The notes below the pieces were generated by a model. The model ran no database searches. It was not told where the DNA came from and was given only the letters and a program-made list of their open reading frames with translations. The translations under genes and the position numbers were made by a program. Positions 24,931-33,803 of a DNA stretch of 64,000 nt are shown piece by piece (the stretch's first letter is position 1; each line of letters starts with the position of its first letter). Location of the stretch: the NCBI GenBank assembly GCA_964535215.1, contig CAZHST010000004.1, forward strand, positions 1 through 64,000. Reading direction: 5' to 3'. This DNA comes from JACQHM01 sp964535215 (GTDB lineage: Bacteria > Methylomirabilota > Methylomirabilia > Methylomirabilales > JACQHM01).

Positions 24931-27296
24931 TGATGCCCAGGACACCACCAGAGATCGGAGGGATGGGGCACTCCGTGAAGAGGAAGGAGGACCCGCGCTT
25001 CATCCGGGGGAAGGGGACGTATGTGGATGACATCCAGCTCCCCGGCATGCTCTACTTAGACATCGTCCGGAGCCCCTACGCTCACGCCAAGATCAAGAAG
25101 ATCGACACCTCCAAGGCCCTGGCCATCCCCGGTGTTGTGGCCGTCATCACCGGCCAAGATCTGGCCCGGTACAACCTCCACTGGATGCCAACCCTTATGT
25201 CGGACACCCAGATGGTCCTCCCGGTGGAGAAGGTGATGTATCAGGCCCAGGAGGTGGCTGCGGTCCTCGCCACCGACCGCTACATCGCCGCCGACGGCGT
25301 GGAGGCGGTGGAGGTGGAGTACGAACCGCTTCCCGTGGTCGTGGATCCCAGGAAGGCGCTGGAGCCCGGGGCGCCTGTGCTTCGGACCGACAAGAAGGAC
25401 AAGAAGGACAACCACATCTGGCACTGGGAGTGGGGGGACAAGACGGCCACGGACAGGGCCTTTGCCGAAGCGGACGTCACCGTGAGGGAGCAGATCTACA
25501 TCCCGCGGATCCACGTCGCCTCCATCGAGACCTGCGGCTGTGTGGCCTCCTACGACAGGGTGGAGGGGAAGCTGACCGTCTGGATGACCACCCAGGCCCC
25601 CCACGCGATCCGCACGGTGTTCGCCCTGGTGGCCGGTCATGTTGGACTGGCGGAGCACAAGATCCGGATCATCTCCCCGGACATCGGCGGCGGCTTCGGC
25701 GGCAAGGTGCCGGTCTACCCCGGCTACGTCATCGCTGTGGCAGCCTCGGTGCTGACGGGGAAACCGGTCAAATGGATCGAGGACCGGATGGAGAACCTCC
25801 AGGCCGATTCTTTTGCCCGCGACTACCACATCACGGCCGAGCTGGCGGCGAAGAAGGATGGGACGCTGACGGCGCTCCGGATCAAGACGATCGCCGACCA
25901 CGGCTACACCGACGCCGCGGCCAACCCCTCCAAGTTCCCCGCCGGGCTCTTCCACATCTGCACCGGCTCCTACGACTTCAAGGCGGCCCACGTGGAGGTG
26001 GACGGGGTCTACACCAACAAGCCTCCGGGAGGGATCGCCTACCGCTGCTCCTTCCGGGTGACCGAGGCGGTCTTCACCATCGAGCGGATGGCGGACCTCA
26101 TGGCCCATGAGCTAGGCATGGATCCCGCCGAGTTTCGGCTCAAGAACTTCATCAAGCCGGAGCAGTTCCCGTACAGGTCAGCCCTCGGCTGGGAGTACGA
26201 CAGCGGCAACTACCACGCCGCCCTGAAGAAGGCCATGGAGAAGATCGGCTACGAGGAGCTTCGAAGGGAGCAGGCCGAGAAGCGGAAGAAGGGTGAGCTG
26301 ATGGGGATCGGGATCTCCAGCTTCACCGAGATCGTGGGGGCCGGCCCGTCCAAGCGCTTCGACATCCTGGGCTTGAAGATGTTCGACTCCTGCGAGATCC
26401 GGATCCATCCCACCGGCAAGGCCATCGCCCGCTTCGGGACGCGGGCGCAGGGACAGGGCCACGAGACGACCTACGCCCAGATCATCGCCGAGGAGCTGGG
26501 CATCCCGGTGGCTGACATCACGGTCGAAGAGGGGGACACCGATACGGCCCCCTACGGCCTTGGCACCTATGCCAGCCGCTCCACGCCAACAGCCGGCGCG
26601 GCCGGGGCCATGGCGGCCCGGAAGATCAGGGACAAGGCGAAGAAGATCGCCGCCTACCTCCTGGAGGCGGCCGAGGAAGACCTGGTGTGGGAGCCGGGCC
26701 GATTCTCCGTGAAAGGGGCGCCGGACCGGTTCAAGACGATCCAGGAGATCGCCTTCGCGGCCTACACGAACCACCCGCCGGGGATGGAGGCGGGGCTGGA
26801 GGCCGTCAGCTACTATGACCCGCCGAACCTCACCTTCCCCTTCGGGAGCTACATCTGTGTCGTGGACATTGACAAGGGAACCGGGGAGGTGAAGATCCGG
26901 CGCTTCGTCGCCGTGGACGACTGCGGGAACATCATCAACCCCATGATCGTGGAGGGGCAGATCCATGGGGGCCTCACCATGGGCCTGGCCCCCGCCCTCT
27001 ACGAGGAGATCCAGTACGACGAGCACGGGAACATCTTCGGCGGAAGCTTCATGGATTACCTCCTCCCCACGGCCGTGGAGACCCCGAAGTGGGAGACGGA
27101 CAAGACCTGCACCCCCTCGCCCCACCATCCCCTGGGGGCCAAGGGCGTGGGCGAATCAGCCACAGTAGGGGCGCCGGCCGCCATCGCCAACGCCGTGGTG
27201 GATGCCCTGTGGCCTTTAGGGGTCCGCCACATTGATATCCCCATCACCCCCTATAAGGTCTGGAAGATCCTCCGGGAGAAGGGGGTGGCTGAGTAG
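24927..27296 (+). CDS. coxL: Form I (Mo-Cu) aerobic CO dehydrogenase large subunit CoxL
   Basis: The 789-residue molybdopterin subunit carries the form I signature AYRCSFR. C374 of this loop is the residue that ligates copper in the Mo-S-Cu active site (Cys388 in Oligotropha/Afipia). PDIGGGFGGK, AQGQGHETTYAQ and the catalytic E743 in KGVGESA are present. These features separate true CO oxidisers from form II relatives such as the gene at 18067. It oxidises CO with water to CO2. It has three in-frame ATGs at its start; the first overlaps coxS and follows GGGAGGTG. Confidence 0.95.
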   Translation: MMMPRTPPEIGGMGHSVKRKEDPRFIRGKGTYVDDIQLPGMLYLDIVRSPYAHAKIKKIDTSKALAIPGVVAVITGQDLARYNLHWMPTLMSDTQMVLPVEKVMYQAQEVAAVLATDRYIAADGVEAVEVEYEPLPVVVDPRKALEPGAPVLRTDKKDKKDNHIWHWEWGDKTATDRAFAEADVTVREQIYIPRIHVASIETCGCVASYDRVEGKLTVWMTTQAPHAIRTVFALVAGHVGLAEHKIRIISPDIGGGFGGKVPVYPGYVIAVAASVLTGKPVKWIEDRMENLQADSFARDYHITAELAAKKDGTLTALRIKTIADHGYTDAAANPSKFPAGLFHICTGSYDFKAAHVEVDGVYTNKPPGGIAYRCSFRVTEAVFTIERMADLMAHELGMDPAEFRLKNFIKPEQFPYRSALGWEYDSGNYHAALKKAMEKIGYEELRREQAEKRKKGELMGIGISSFTEIVGAGPSKRFDILGLKMFDSCEIRIHPTGKAIARFGTRAQGQGHETTYAQIIAEELGIPVADITVEEGDTDTAPYGLGTYASRSTPTAGAAGAMAARKIRDKAKKIAAYLLEAAEEDLVWEPGRFSVKGAPDRFKTIQEIAFAAYTNHPPGMEAGLEAVSYYDPPNLTFPFGSYICVVDIDKGTGEVKIRRFVAVDDCGNIINPMIVEGQIHGGLTMGLAPALYEEIQYDEHGNIFGGSFMDYLLPTAVETPKWETDKTCTPSPHHPLGAKGVGESATVGAPAAIANAVVDALWPLGVRHIDIPITPYKVWKILREKGVAE

Positions 27297-27354
27297 AGAA
27301 CAGGGAAGATGAAGACGGGTCCCGGGAAGCCAGGAGACTTTGAGAGGAATCCGG

Positions 27355-28350
27355 ATGAGCCTGCACGAACACCTGAAAATGGTCTATGAGTTGAGTGAAA
27401 GGGGCGAGCCCTTTGCCATCGCCACCGTCGTCCGGTCCGAGCGGCCAACCTCGGCGAAGCCCGGGGCCAAGGCGATCATTTTAGCCGATGGCACCCTTTC
27501 CGGTTGGGTCGGGGGGAGCTGCGCCCAGCCGGTCGTGGTCAAGGAGGCGCTCAAGGCCTTGAAGGATGGGAAACCCAGGTTCCTCTGCTTGAACGCCCAG
27601 GGAGATGGGGAGCGGGAAGGAAGAACGGCGTATCCGATGACCTGCCAAAGCGGCGGGGTGTTGGAGATCTACGTCGAGCCGGTCCTGCCCCGGCCGGAGC
27701 TGGTGATCCTGGGCCGGACGCCCGTGGCCCGGACCCTGACTCACCTGGGAAAATTATTAGATTTCGCGGTGTGCGTTGCGTCGCCCACGGCAACCCGGGA
27801 GGAGTTCCCGGAGGCCGATACCCTCCTGAACGAACTGGAGGCTGCCCAGGCCAGGATCCGTCCTGAGAGCTACGTGGTCGTGGCGACGATGGGGAACGGG
27901 GATGAGGAATCGTTAGAAGCCGCCGTGAGAAGTACCGCCGGCTACATCGGCCTGGTCGCCAGCCGGAAGAAGGCCGAGGGGCTCTTCCAATACCTCCGGG
28001 AGAAAGGAATCCTGACCGAACGCCTCCAGCGGGTGAGGTGTCCGGCCGGCTTGGACCTGGGGGCCGTCTCGCCTCCAGAGATCGCCTTCAGCATCATGGC
28101 CGAGATCCTCCAGCTCAGGCGAAAGGGTGTCGAAAGAGCCGTTGAAGCGGTCGAGGCCGCTCCGTTGCCCGGCGCCATCGCGGTGTCAGGAGCCGCCTTT
28201 GCCCCGGACCCGATCTGCGGCATGACGGTTGAGACGGCGACGGCGAGATACACGTCCACTTATGGTGAGAAGACTTTCTACTTCTGCTGCCTCCGCTGCA
28301 AGGAGACCTTCGATCGGGACCCAGAAAGGCATGCAGCCCCGACCCCTTGA
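27355..28350 (+). CDS. XdhC/CoxI-family maturation protein with C-terminal YHS domain
   Basis: The 331-residue protein has the XdhC N-terminal domain (FAIATVVRSERPTSAKPGAKAII, GWVGGSCAQPVV), a Rossmann-like domain (LVILGRTPVARTL, VVVATMGNGDEESLEAAVRS, YIGLVASRKKAE), and a ~35-residue C-terminal YHS domain. The YHS begins DPICGMTV and contains FCCLRCKETF. XdhC proteins bind molybdopterin cofactor and deliver it in sulfurated form. YHS domains are metal-associated, often with copper or heavy-metal proteins. The added domain is suggestive in a CODH operon, whose enzyme needs copper at molybdenum. ATG 27355 is chosen over TTG 27340 by ribosome-site spacing. Confidence 0.87.
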   Translation: MSLHEHLKMVYELSERGEPFAIATVVRSERPTSAKPGAKAIILADGTLSGWVGGSCAQPVVVKEALKALKDGKPRFLCLNAQGDGEREGRTAYPMTCQSGGVLEIYVEPVLPRPELVILGRTPVARTLTHLGKLLDFAVCVASPTATREEFPEADTLLNELEAAQARIRPESYVVVATMGNGDEESLEAAVRSTAGYIGLVASRKKAEGLFQYLREKGILTERLQRVRCPAGLDLGAVSPPEIAFSIMAEILQLRRKGVERAVEAVEAAPLPGAIAVSGAAFAPDPICGMTVETATARYTSTYGEKTFYFCCLRCKETFDRDPERHAAPTP

Positions 28351-28528
28351 CCTCAGGCCTGGAAGCGTGATAAAAAGCATACACATCCTTACCAGGCAAC
28401 CGACCGGTAGTCAATCGGGGGGGCCTGAGCAGGGGACCGAGGTCTGGGGGCAGGAAGAGAGCAGGAAGGGGGCCCGTGGAGGGATGGCGAAGCCTTTGTC
28501 GGCTGTCAACGGAAAGGAGGCTGGGAAG

Positions 28529-29014
28529 ATGACTCATCACCGGAGGTTGTTCGTCGCCGGTCTGTTCAGCGCCTTGGTCCTGATTGTCACAGCCTGTGCC
28601 AGGATGGAACGGGGCCCGGCCGTGACCGCCGCACCGACCCCAGCACCGCCTCCATCAATGACCCTCTATCAGAGGCTTGGTGGCCTGAACGCCATTCAGG
28701 CGGTGGTCGATGATTTTGTCGCCCGTGTCGTTTCCGATCCCCGGATCAACATGAGGTTTGCCAACGCCAACATTCCGCTTCTCAAGCGACGCCTCGTGGA
28801 CCAGATCTGCCAAGCCACGGGAGGGCACTGTAGCTACATGGGCCTCGATATGAAGACCGCCCATGCCGGCATGGGGATCACCAACGCCGAGTTTGATGCC
28901 TTGGTCGAGGATCTGGTCGCTACCTTGGACAAGTTCAGGGTGGGCGAGGCCGAGAAGAACGAGCTTTTGGCGCTGCTTGGCCCGATGAGAAAAGACATCG
29001 TCGAGAAACCCTAA
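28529..29014 (+). CDS. Lipoprotein group 1 truncated hemoglobin
   Basis: The 161-residue protein has a lipoprotein signal (lipobox VTAC), a Pro/Ala linker, then a group 1 truncated globin: YQRLGGLNAIQAVVDDFV, VDQICQATGGHCSYMGLDM and the proximal His in TAHAGMGI. The residue at the B10 position appears to be Val instead of Tyr. It should sit in the periplasm anchored to a membrane. Its place inside the cox cluster suggests binding of O2, NO or possibly CO near the CO-oxidising apparatus; this is inference. Start ATG 28529 follows GGAAAGGAGG. Confidence 0.87.
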   Translation: MTHHRRLFVAGLFSALVLIVTACARMERGPAVTAAPTPAPPPSMTLYQRLGGLNAIQAVVDDFVARVVSDPRINMRFANANIPLLKRRLVDQICQATGGHCSYMGLDMKTAHAGMGITNAEFDALVEDLVATLDKFRVGEAEKNELLALLGPMRKDIVEKP

Positions 29015-29023
29015 CCGTCCATA

Positions 29024-29123
29024 AGCGTTCAGCCATCAGCCGTCAGGATGAAAAATGTGAAGACAGGAGGTGGGCCCTTCATGTTTTACGTTTGGTGATG
29101 CTGAGAGCTGATTGCTGACCGCT
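29024..29123. repeat. Imperfect inverted repeat (REP-like) in the cox cluster
   Basis: Arm 1 at 29024-29046 (AGCGTTCAGCCATCAGCCG..) matches the reverse complement of arm 2 at 29100-29123 in roughly four of five positions. A nested imperfect pair (AAAATGTGAAG / CTTCATGTTTTA) lies inside. This looks like a REP/MITE-type element or a processing hairpin between the globin gene and coxD. Confidence 0.45.
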
Positions 29124-29158
29124 TCACGCCATCTTCGGCTTTTAGGAGAAGGAGCACG

Positions 29159-30049
29159 GTGCGGGAGGAGATCCGGAAGATCCAGGAACTGATGGAGGGG
29201 GAGGCCTATGTCACCGACCCCGCCATCGCGACCTCCGTGTATCTGGCCATGAGGTTGGAGAAACCCCTCCTCGTCGAGGGACCCGCGGGGGTCGGGAAGA
29301 CGGAGATCGCCAAGGTCCTGGCCCGGGCCCTGGACACGAACCTGATCCGTCTCCAGTGCTACGAGGGGCTGGACGCCACGACGGCCCTCTACGAGTGGAA
29401 CTACTCGAAGCAGCTCCTGCGCATCAAGCTGGAGGAGGCGTCGGCTCACTCGGTGGAGGAGAAGGAGGCCGTGATCTTCAGCGAGCCCTTTCTCTTAAAG
29501 CGCCCCCTCCTCCAGGCCATCACCCAAGAGGCAAAAGCCCCTGTCCTCCTGATCGACGAGGTCGATCGGTGCGATGAGGAATTTGAGGCCTTCCTCCTGG
29601 AGATCCTCTCGGACTTCCAGGTGACGATCCCCGAGATCGGGACCATCAAGGCGACCCACCACCCCTACGTCGTCCTGACCTCAAACCGCTCCCGGGAGCT
29701 GTCCGACGCTTTAAGGCGCCGCTGCCTCTACCTCTGGATCGACTACCCCTCCCTCGCCAAGGAGCTGAAGATCGTCCAGACGAAGGTCCCGGGGATCAAC
29801 GAGCGGCTGGCCGGGGAGATCGCCCGTTTCATGCAAACGGTCCGGCAGATGAAGCTCGCCAAGGTCCCGGGGGTGGCGGAGACCCTGGACTGGGCGATGG
29901 CCCTGGTGGCCCTCCACGCTTCTCACCTGGACAGCGAGGTGGTCCGGGAGACGCTGGGGTGTTTTTTAAAGGATGAGGGGGATCTGAAGAAATTCCAGGC
30001 GGAGCTTGACGCGGGACACCTTGCCAGGATGGTCAACCCTTTGCCATGA
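29159..30049 (+). CDS. coxD: MoxR-type AAA+ ATPase CoxD
   Basis: The 296-residue AAA+ protein has Walker A GPAGVGKTE, Walker B LLIDEVDRCDEEFEAFLLE, sensor region VVLTSNRSRELSDALRRRCLY, and the MoxR-family lid. CoxD acts with CoxE to insert sulfur and copper into the Mo site of CO dehydrogenase. The GTG start at 29159 follows AGGAGAAGGAG. Overlaps coxE by 4 bp (ATGA). Confidence 0.93.
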   Translation: MREEIRKIQELMEGEAYVTDPAIATSVYLAMRLEKPLLVEGPAGVGKTEIAKVLARALDTNLIRLQCYEGLDATTALYEWNYSKQLLRIKLEEASAHSVEEKEAVIFSEPFLLKRPLLQAITQEAKAPVLLIDEVDRCDEEFEAFLLEILSDFQVTIPEIGTIKATHHPYVVLTSNRSRELSDALRRRCLYLWIDYPSLAKELKIVQTKVPGINERLAGEIARFMQTVRQMKLAKVPGVAETLDWAMALVALHASHLDSEVVRETLGCFLKDEGDLKKFQAELDAGHLARMVNPLP

Positions 30050-31206
30050 CCGAGGCCGTTCACCGGCGTGATCTCTTGACGACCACGGTCCGGTTCTGCC
30101 GGGCCCTGCGGGAGCGAGGGCTCCTGGTTACCCCGGCCGAGGCCATTGATGCTGTCAAAACCCTGAGCCTCGTGGATCTTGGCGACCGCCAGGAGGTCTA
30201 CCTCAGCTTGAGGAGTGTCCTCACGTCCCGGGTGGAGGATCTCCCGATCTTCGAGGAGCTGTTCGAGGCCTTCTTTGGCTTCGACGGCCACAGGCCCCAA
30301 CCCCTGAAGGGGCTCCTGGGGGGGATGCCTCCCCGGGAGGTTCAGGAGCCGCCCCCGACCCTGAGGCGTCCCCCAAAGGGGGTGACCCTCTCTTTAGAGC
30401 GGTGGCTGCACCCGGACGAGGGCCAGGGGGAGCCGATCGGTCTCCCCGGGATGAGCGATCAGGAATCCCTCAGCGAGAAGGACTTCAGCACCTTTGGGGC
30501 CGAGGAGCTGGACGAGATCGCCAAGGTGGCGGCCCGGATCACGAGGAGGCTCGCCGCCCGGCCTAGCCGCCGTCGGAAGCCGACCCGGAAGGGGCACCGG
30601 GTGGATCTTCGGCGGACCTTCCGACAAAGCCTGAAGACCGGTGGCGATCCTGTCCAGCTCACCTTCCAGGAGCGGAAGACGCGGAAGACGAAGCTTGTCA
30701 TCCTCTGTGATGTTTCGGGCTCCATGGATCTCTACAGCCGCTTTCTCCTCCAGTTCCTGTATGCCCTCCAGAACAGCTTCGCCCGGGTGGAGACCTTCAC
30801 CTTCAGTACCTCCCTTTCCCGCATTACCGATCACCTGAAGGGTCACTCCTACAGAAGTGCCCTGGGGCGTCTCTCGGGGGATGTCCGCGACTGGTCGGGG
30901 GGGACCAGGATCGGACCCTCCTTAACGACCTTTAACAAGGAATGGTCAAACCTGGTGGACGGAAGGACCATCGTCATCATCTTGAGCGACGGGTGGGACA
31001 CGGGGGAGCCGGAGGAGCTGGCCGAGGCGATGGCAACCTTGAAAAAGCGGGCGGGGCGTCTGATCTGGTTAAATCCCCTCCTCGGGAGCCCGACGTATCA
31101 ACCCCTCACCCGGGGGATGCAGGCGGCCCTCCCCTATGTGGACGTCTTCGCCTCGGCCCACAACCTGGCCAGCCTTCGAGCCCTTGAACGGTACCTTGTC
31201 CTGTGA
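30046..31206 (+). CDS. coxE: CoxE, VWA-domain CO dehydrogenase maturation protein
   Basis: The 386-residue protein has an N-terminal helical region, a basic middle (RRLAARPSRRRKPTRK) and a VWA domain with the MIDAS motif DVSGSMDLYSRF, followed by T and D positions (SGGTRIG, ILSDGWDTG). MoxR-VWA pairs such as CoxD-CoxE work as chaperones for metal sites. It directly overlaps coxD and is followed 9 bp later by coxF. Confidence 0.92.
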   Translation: MTEAVHRRDLLTTTVRFCRALRERGLLVTPAEAIDAVKTLSLVDLGDRQEVYLSLRSVLTSRVEDLPIFEELFEAFFGFDGHRPQPLKGLLGGMPPREVQEPPPTLRRPPKGVTLSLERWLHPDEGQGEPIGLPGMSDQESLSEKDFSTFGAEELDEIAKVAARITRRLAARPSRRRKPTRKGHRVDLRRTFRQSLKTGGDPVQLTFQERKTRKTKLVILCDVSGSMDLYSRFLLQFLYALQNSFARVETFTFSTSLSRITDHLKGHSYRSALGRLSGDVRDWSGGTRIGPSLTTFNKEWSNLVDGRTIVIILSDGWDTGEPEELAEAMATLKKRAGRLIWLNPLLGSPTYQPLTRGMQAALPYVDVFASAHNLASLRALERYLVL

Positions 31207-31215
31207 GGGACTGGG

Positions 31216-32295
31216 ATGGAGGAGGTCTTTGAACACCTGAAAGGGTTGCAGAAGCACGAGAAGCGGGTCGCGATGGCCACCCTCGTTGCCACCAAAGGGA
31301 CAACCCCCAAGAAGGAGGGGGCCAAGATGTGGGTGGGGGAGGGGGGCCGGATCTTGGGCTCGGTGACCATCGGCGGCTGTGTGGACGCCCAGGTCATCGA
31401 GGAGTCGGAAGAGGTCCTCGCGACCTTCAAGCCGAAGCTCCTCTCCATGACCTTAGGGGATGAGGAGGCGTGGGAGCTGGGCCTCTCCTGCGGCGGGACC
31501 ATCGAGGTCTTCATCGAGCCCATTGCCCTGGATAACCCCGACGATCCGATGGTGAAAGCCTATGAAATCATCCGGGGGGAGGTGGGGAAGGGGAGGCATG
31601 CGGTGGCCGTGACACCCCTGGAGGAGACCTCGGCCAAGCTGGTCATCCTCCAGGATGGGACGACCATCGGCACCCTGGGGGATGAGGCCCTGGATCGGGA
31701 AGCCAAGACCAGGGCCCTTGAACTCATCCAGCAGCAAGCCTCCCGCACCCTCACCCTCCACCGGGACCCTGTCCCCCTGGAGGCCTTCTTCGAGGTCCAC
31801 GGCCCCCCCCCAACCCTCGTTGTCTTTGGAGGAGGGCATGTGGCCATGCCCCTCGTGACCCTGGCCAAGGTGCTTGGCTTCAAGACCGTTGTGGTGGATG
31901 GTCGGCCCCGGTTCTTAACCCGCGACCGCTTCCCTGATGCTGATGAGCTTCTGATCGGCATCCCTTCCGAGATCGCCCAGACCCTCTCCTACACCCCTTC
32001 GACCTTTGTCGTCTTGGTGGCCCATGACTATAAGTACGACATCCCCGTGCTGAAGACGGTCTTGAAGACCGACGTGGCCTACATCGGGATGCTGGGGAGC
32101 AGAAGGAGGGGGCAGGCGATCCTGGATTTCTTAAAGGAAGAGGGAATCGGCGATGAGCTCCTCCGCCGGATCCATGTCCCCATCGGCCTGGATATCGGGG
32201 CCAAAACGGCGGCCGAGATTGCCCTTTCCATCCTGGCCGAGGCGATCTGTGTCAAGGCCGGCCGCCCTGGAACGCCCATGCGGAGGTCCTCATGA
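31216..32295 (+). CDS. coxF: CoxF, XdhC-family molybdenum cofactor delivery protein
   Basis: The 359-residue protein has the XdhC N-terminal domain (MATLVATKGTTPKKEGAKMWV, GGCVDAQVIEE, LSCGGTIEVFIEP) and a C-terminal Rossmann domain (LVVFGGGHVAMPLVTLAKVLGF, YIGMLGSRRRGQAIL, PIGLDIGAKTAAEIALSILAE). It is thought to bind and deliver matured MCD cofactor to apo-CoxL. It is the canonical version, unlike the YHS-tailed protein at 27355. Overlaps the next gene by 4 bp. Confidence 0.92.
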   Translation: MEEVFEHLKGLQKHEKRVAMATLVATKGTTPKKEGAKMWVGEGGRILGSVTIGGCVDAQVIEESEEVLATFKPKLLSMTLGDEEAWELGLSCGGTIEVFIEPIALDNPDDPMVKAYEIIRGEVGKGRHAVAVTPLEETSAKLVILQDGTTIGTLGDEALDREAKTRALELIQQQASRTLTLHRDPVPLEAFFEVHGPPPTLVVFGGGHVAMPLVTLAKVLGFKTVVVDGRPRFLTRDRFPDADELLIGIPSEIAQTLSYTPSTFVVLVAHDYKYDIPVLKTVLKTDVAYIGMLGSRRRGQAILDFLKEEGIGDELLRRIHVPIGLDIGAKTAAEIALSILAEAICVKAGRPGTPMRRSS

Positions 32296-33332
32296 AGACC
32301 CATCTCCTCACCCGAGAGCAGGCGACCCTGGACCGCCTGAAGGGCCTGGTCCTCTGTCACGACCTCCTGGACGAGAAGGGGCAGTCGGTGTTGAGGAAGG
32401 GCCAGATCCTTCAGGAGGAGGATCTTCCTCGACTTGAAGGTCTCCCGTGGGAGGAGCTCCACCTGATCGAGATGGAAGACGGGGACCTCCATGAAGACGA
32501 GGCGGGGGCCCGGTTGGCCTCTGCCGTGGCGGGGGAAGGGGTTGAGGTCAAAGGGTTGGCCTCTGGCCAGTGGCCCCTGGGGGCCCGCTGGAAAGGGATC
32601 CTGGAGGTGGACGTGGAGAGGCTCCGGCGGATCAATGGGATCGAGGGGATCTCGGTCTATACCCTCTACCATGGCCACATTGTCCTTGAGGGGGAACTGG
32701 TGGCCCGGGCGAAGATCACCCCTTTTGTCCTCCAGGAGGAGAAGGTAAAAGAGGCCGAGGCCATCGCCCGTCAAGCCGGAGGCATTCTCCGGGTTCGACC
32801 TTTCCTGAAGAGGCAGGTGGCCGCCGTTGTCCAGGAGACCCTGGACGAGAAGAACCGCGAGCGGTTTCGGAGGGCCTTCCACGAGAAGGTTACTTGGTTT
32901 GGGTCCGAGCTTCTAGACATCGCCTTTGTCCCCCCAACCCCTGAAACGATTGCCGGGGCCCTCCAGGATCTTCTGAGGCGGGGGGCCCGGGTGGTCGTGA
33001 TGGCGGGGGCAAGGGCCATGGATCCGCTGGACCCGGCGTTCAGGGCCCTCGAGCGGACCGGGGCCTTCTTGGAAAAGCATGGGGTGCCGGCCCACCCCGG
33101 GAGCCTCTTCTGGCTGGCCTTTCTGCAAGATGTCCCCATCATCGGGATGCCTTCCTGCAGCCTCTTCTCCCAGGCGACGGTCTTTGATCTGATCCTTCCC
33201 CGGATCCTCTCGGGGGAGCGGATCGGCCGGGAGGAGCTTTCCCAGCTCGGCCACGGTGGTTTCTTAACCAGGGAGCTTTCCTTCCGTTTCCCCCCGTACC
33301 GGCCCGCCAAAGGTCGGGGGGAACTGGAGTAG
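32292..33332 (+). CDS. Molybdopterin-binding (MoeA/MogA-like) protein
   Basis: A 346-residue protein. The N-terminal ~110 residues (LCHDLLDEKGQSVLRKGQIL) resemble a small regulatory barrel. The rest is a molybdopterin-binding MogA/MoeA-like fold of the type seen in cox clusters: VRPFLKRQVAAVVQETLDEK, FVPPTPETIAGALQDLLRRGARVVVMAGARAMDPLDP, and PIIGMPSCSLFSQATVFDLILPRILSGE. Likely roles are molybdate insertion or cofactor handling for CODH. It overlaps coxF and lies 4 bp before the SufU-like gene. The exact reaction is not known. Confidence 0.8.
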   Translation: MKTHLLTREQATLDRLKGLVLCHDLLDEKGQSVLRKGQILQEEDLPRLEGLPWEELHLIEMEDGDLHEDEAGARLASAVAGEGVEVKGLASGQWPLGARWKGILEVDVERLRRINGIEGISVYTLYHGHIVLEGELVARAKITPFVLQEEKVKEAEAIARQAGGILRVRPFLKRQVAAVVQETLDEKNRERFRRAFHEKVTWFGSELLDIAFVPPTPETIAGALQDLLRRGARVVVMAGARAMDPLDPAFRALERTGAFLEKHGVPAHPGSLFWLAFLQDVPIIGMPSCSLFSQATVFDLILPRILSGERIGREELSQLGHGGFLTRELSFRFPPYRPAKGRGELE

Positions 33333-33336
33333 CGTC

Positions 33337-33723
33337 ATGGCTGCCCTCTACGGCGACGTCATCCTGGAGCACTTCCGACATCCCCGAAACTACGGCTCCC
33401 TCCCTTCCCCCGACATCGCCTACGAGGCCTTCAACCCCCTCTGTGGGGATCGGATCAGGATCGAGCTGAGGGTGCACGACAGGAGGGTGGAGGCGGCCCG
33501 CTTCAAAGGGGACGGCTGTGCTATCAGCCTGGCGGCAGCCTCTCTCTTAACCGAGATGGTCCAGGGAGAGAGCCTTGAGCGGGCCGAAGGGTTGAACCAG
33601 GAGGAGCTGCTTTCAGCCTTACAGGCCGAGATCAGACCGGCGCGGATCAAGTGTGCCCTCCTCCCTTTGAACGCCCTCCACGCCGGGATCGCTGCGTACC
33701 GGTTGGCGAACCCCCCCTTCTGA
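33337..33723 (+). CDS. SufU/IscU-like iron-sulfur scaffold protein
   Basis: A 128-residue NifU_N-type scaffold. It starts LYGDVILEHFRHPRNYGSL and has the three cluster-ligand cysteines in NPLCGDR, GDGCAIS and RIKCALLPLNAL. The last motif matches the SufU/NifU-N pattern with RxxCxxLP. It likely provides Fe-S assembly or sulfur relay for CODH subunits and the cofactor. It is the end of a tightly packed run of genes from coxD. Confidence 0.88.
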   Translation: MAALYGDVILEHFRHPRNYGSLPSPDIAYEAFNPLCGDRIRIELRVHDRRVEAARFKGDGCAISLAAASLLTEMVQGESLERAEGLNQEELLSALQAEIRPARIKCALLPLNALHAGIAAYRLANPPF

Positions 33724-33727
33724 AAAC

Positions 33728-33757
33728 TTGACAGCTTTTCCCTCCCTGTGCTATAGA
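33728..33757 (+). promoter_or_regulatory. Promoter for the ferredoxin-MoaD pair
   Basis: TTGACA (33728-33733), an 18-bp spacer, and TATAGA (33752-33757), just after the SufU-like stop codon. Confidence 0.7.
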
Positions 33758-33803
33758 ACCACCATCACACACCGAGCATTGTTCTCCCCAGAGGACGAAG
33801 GCG

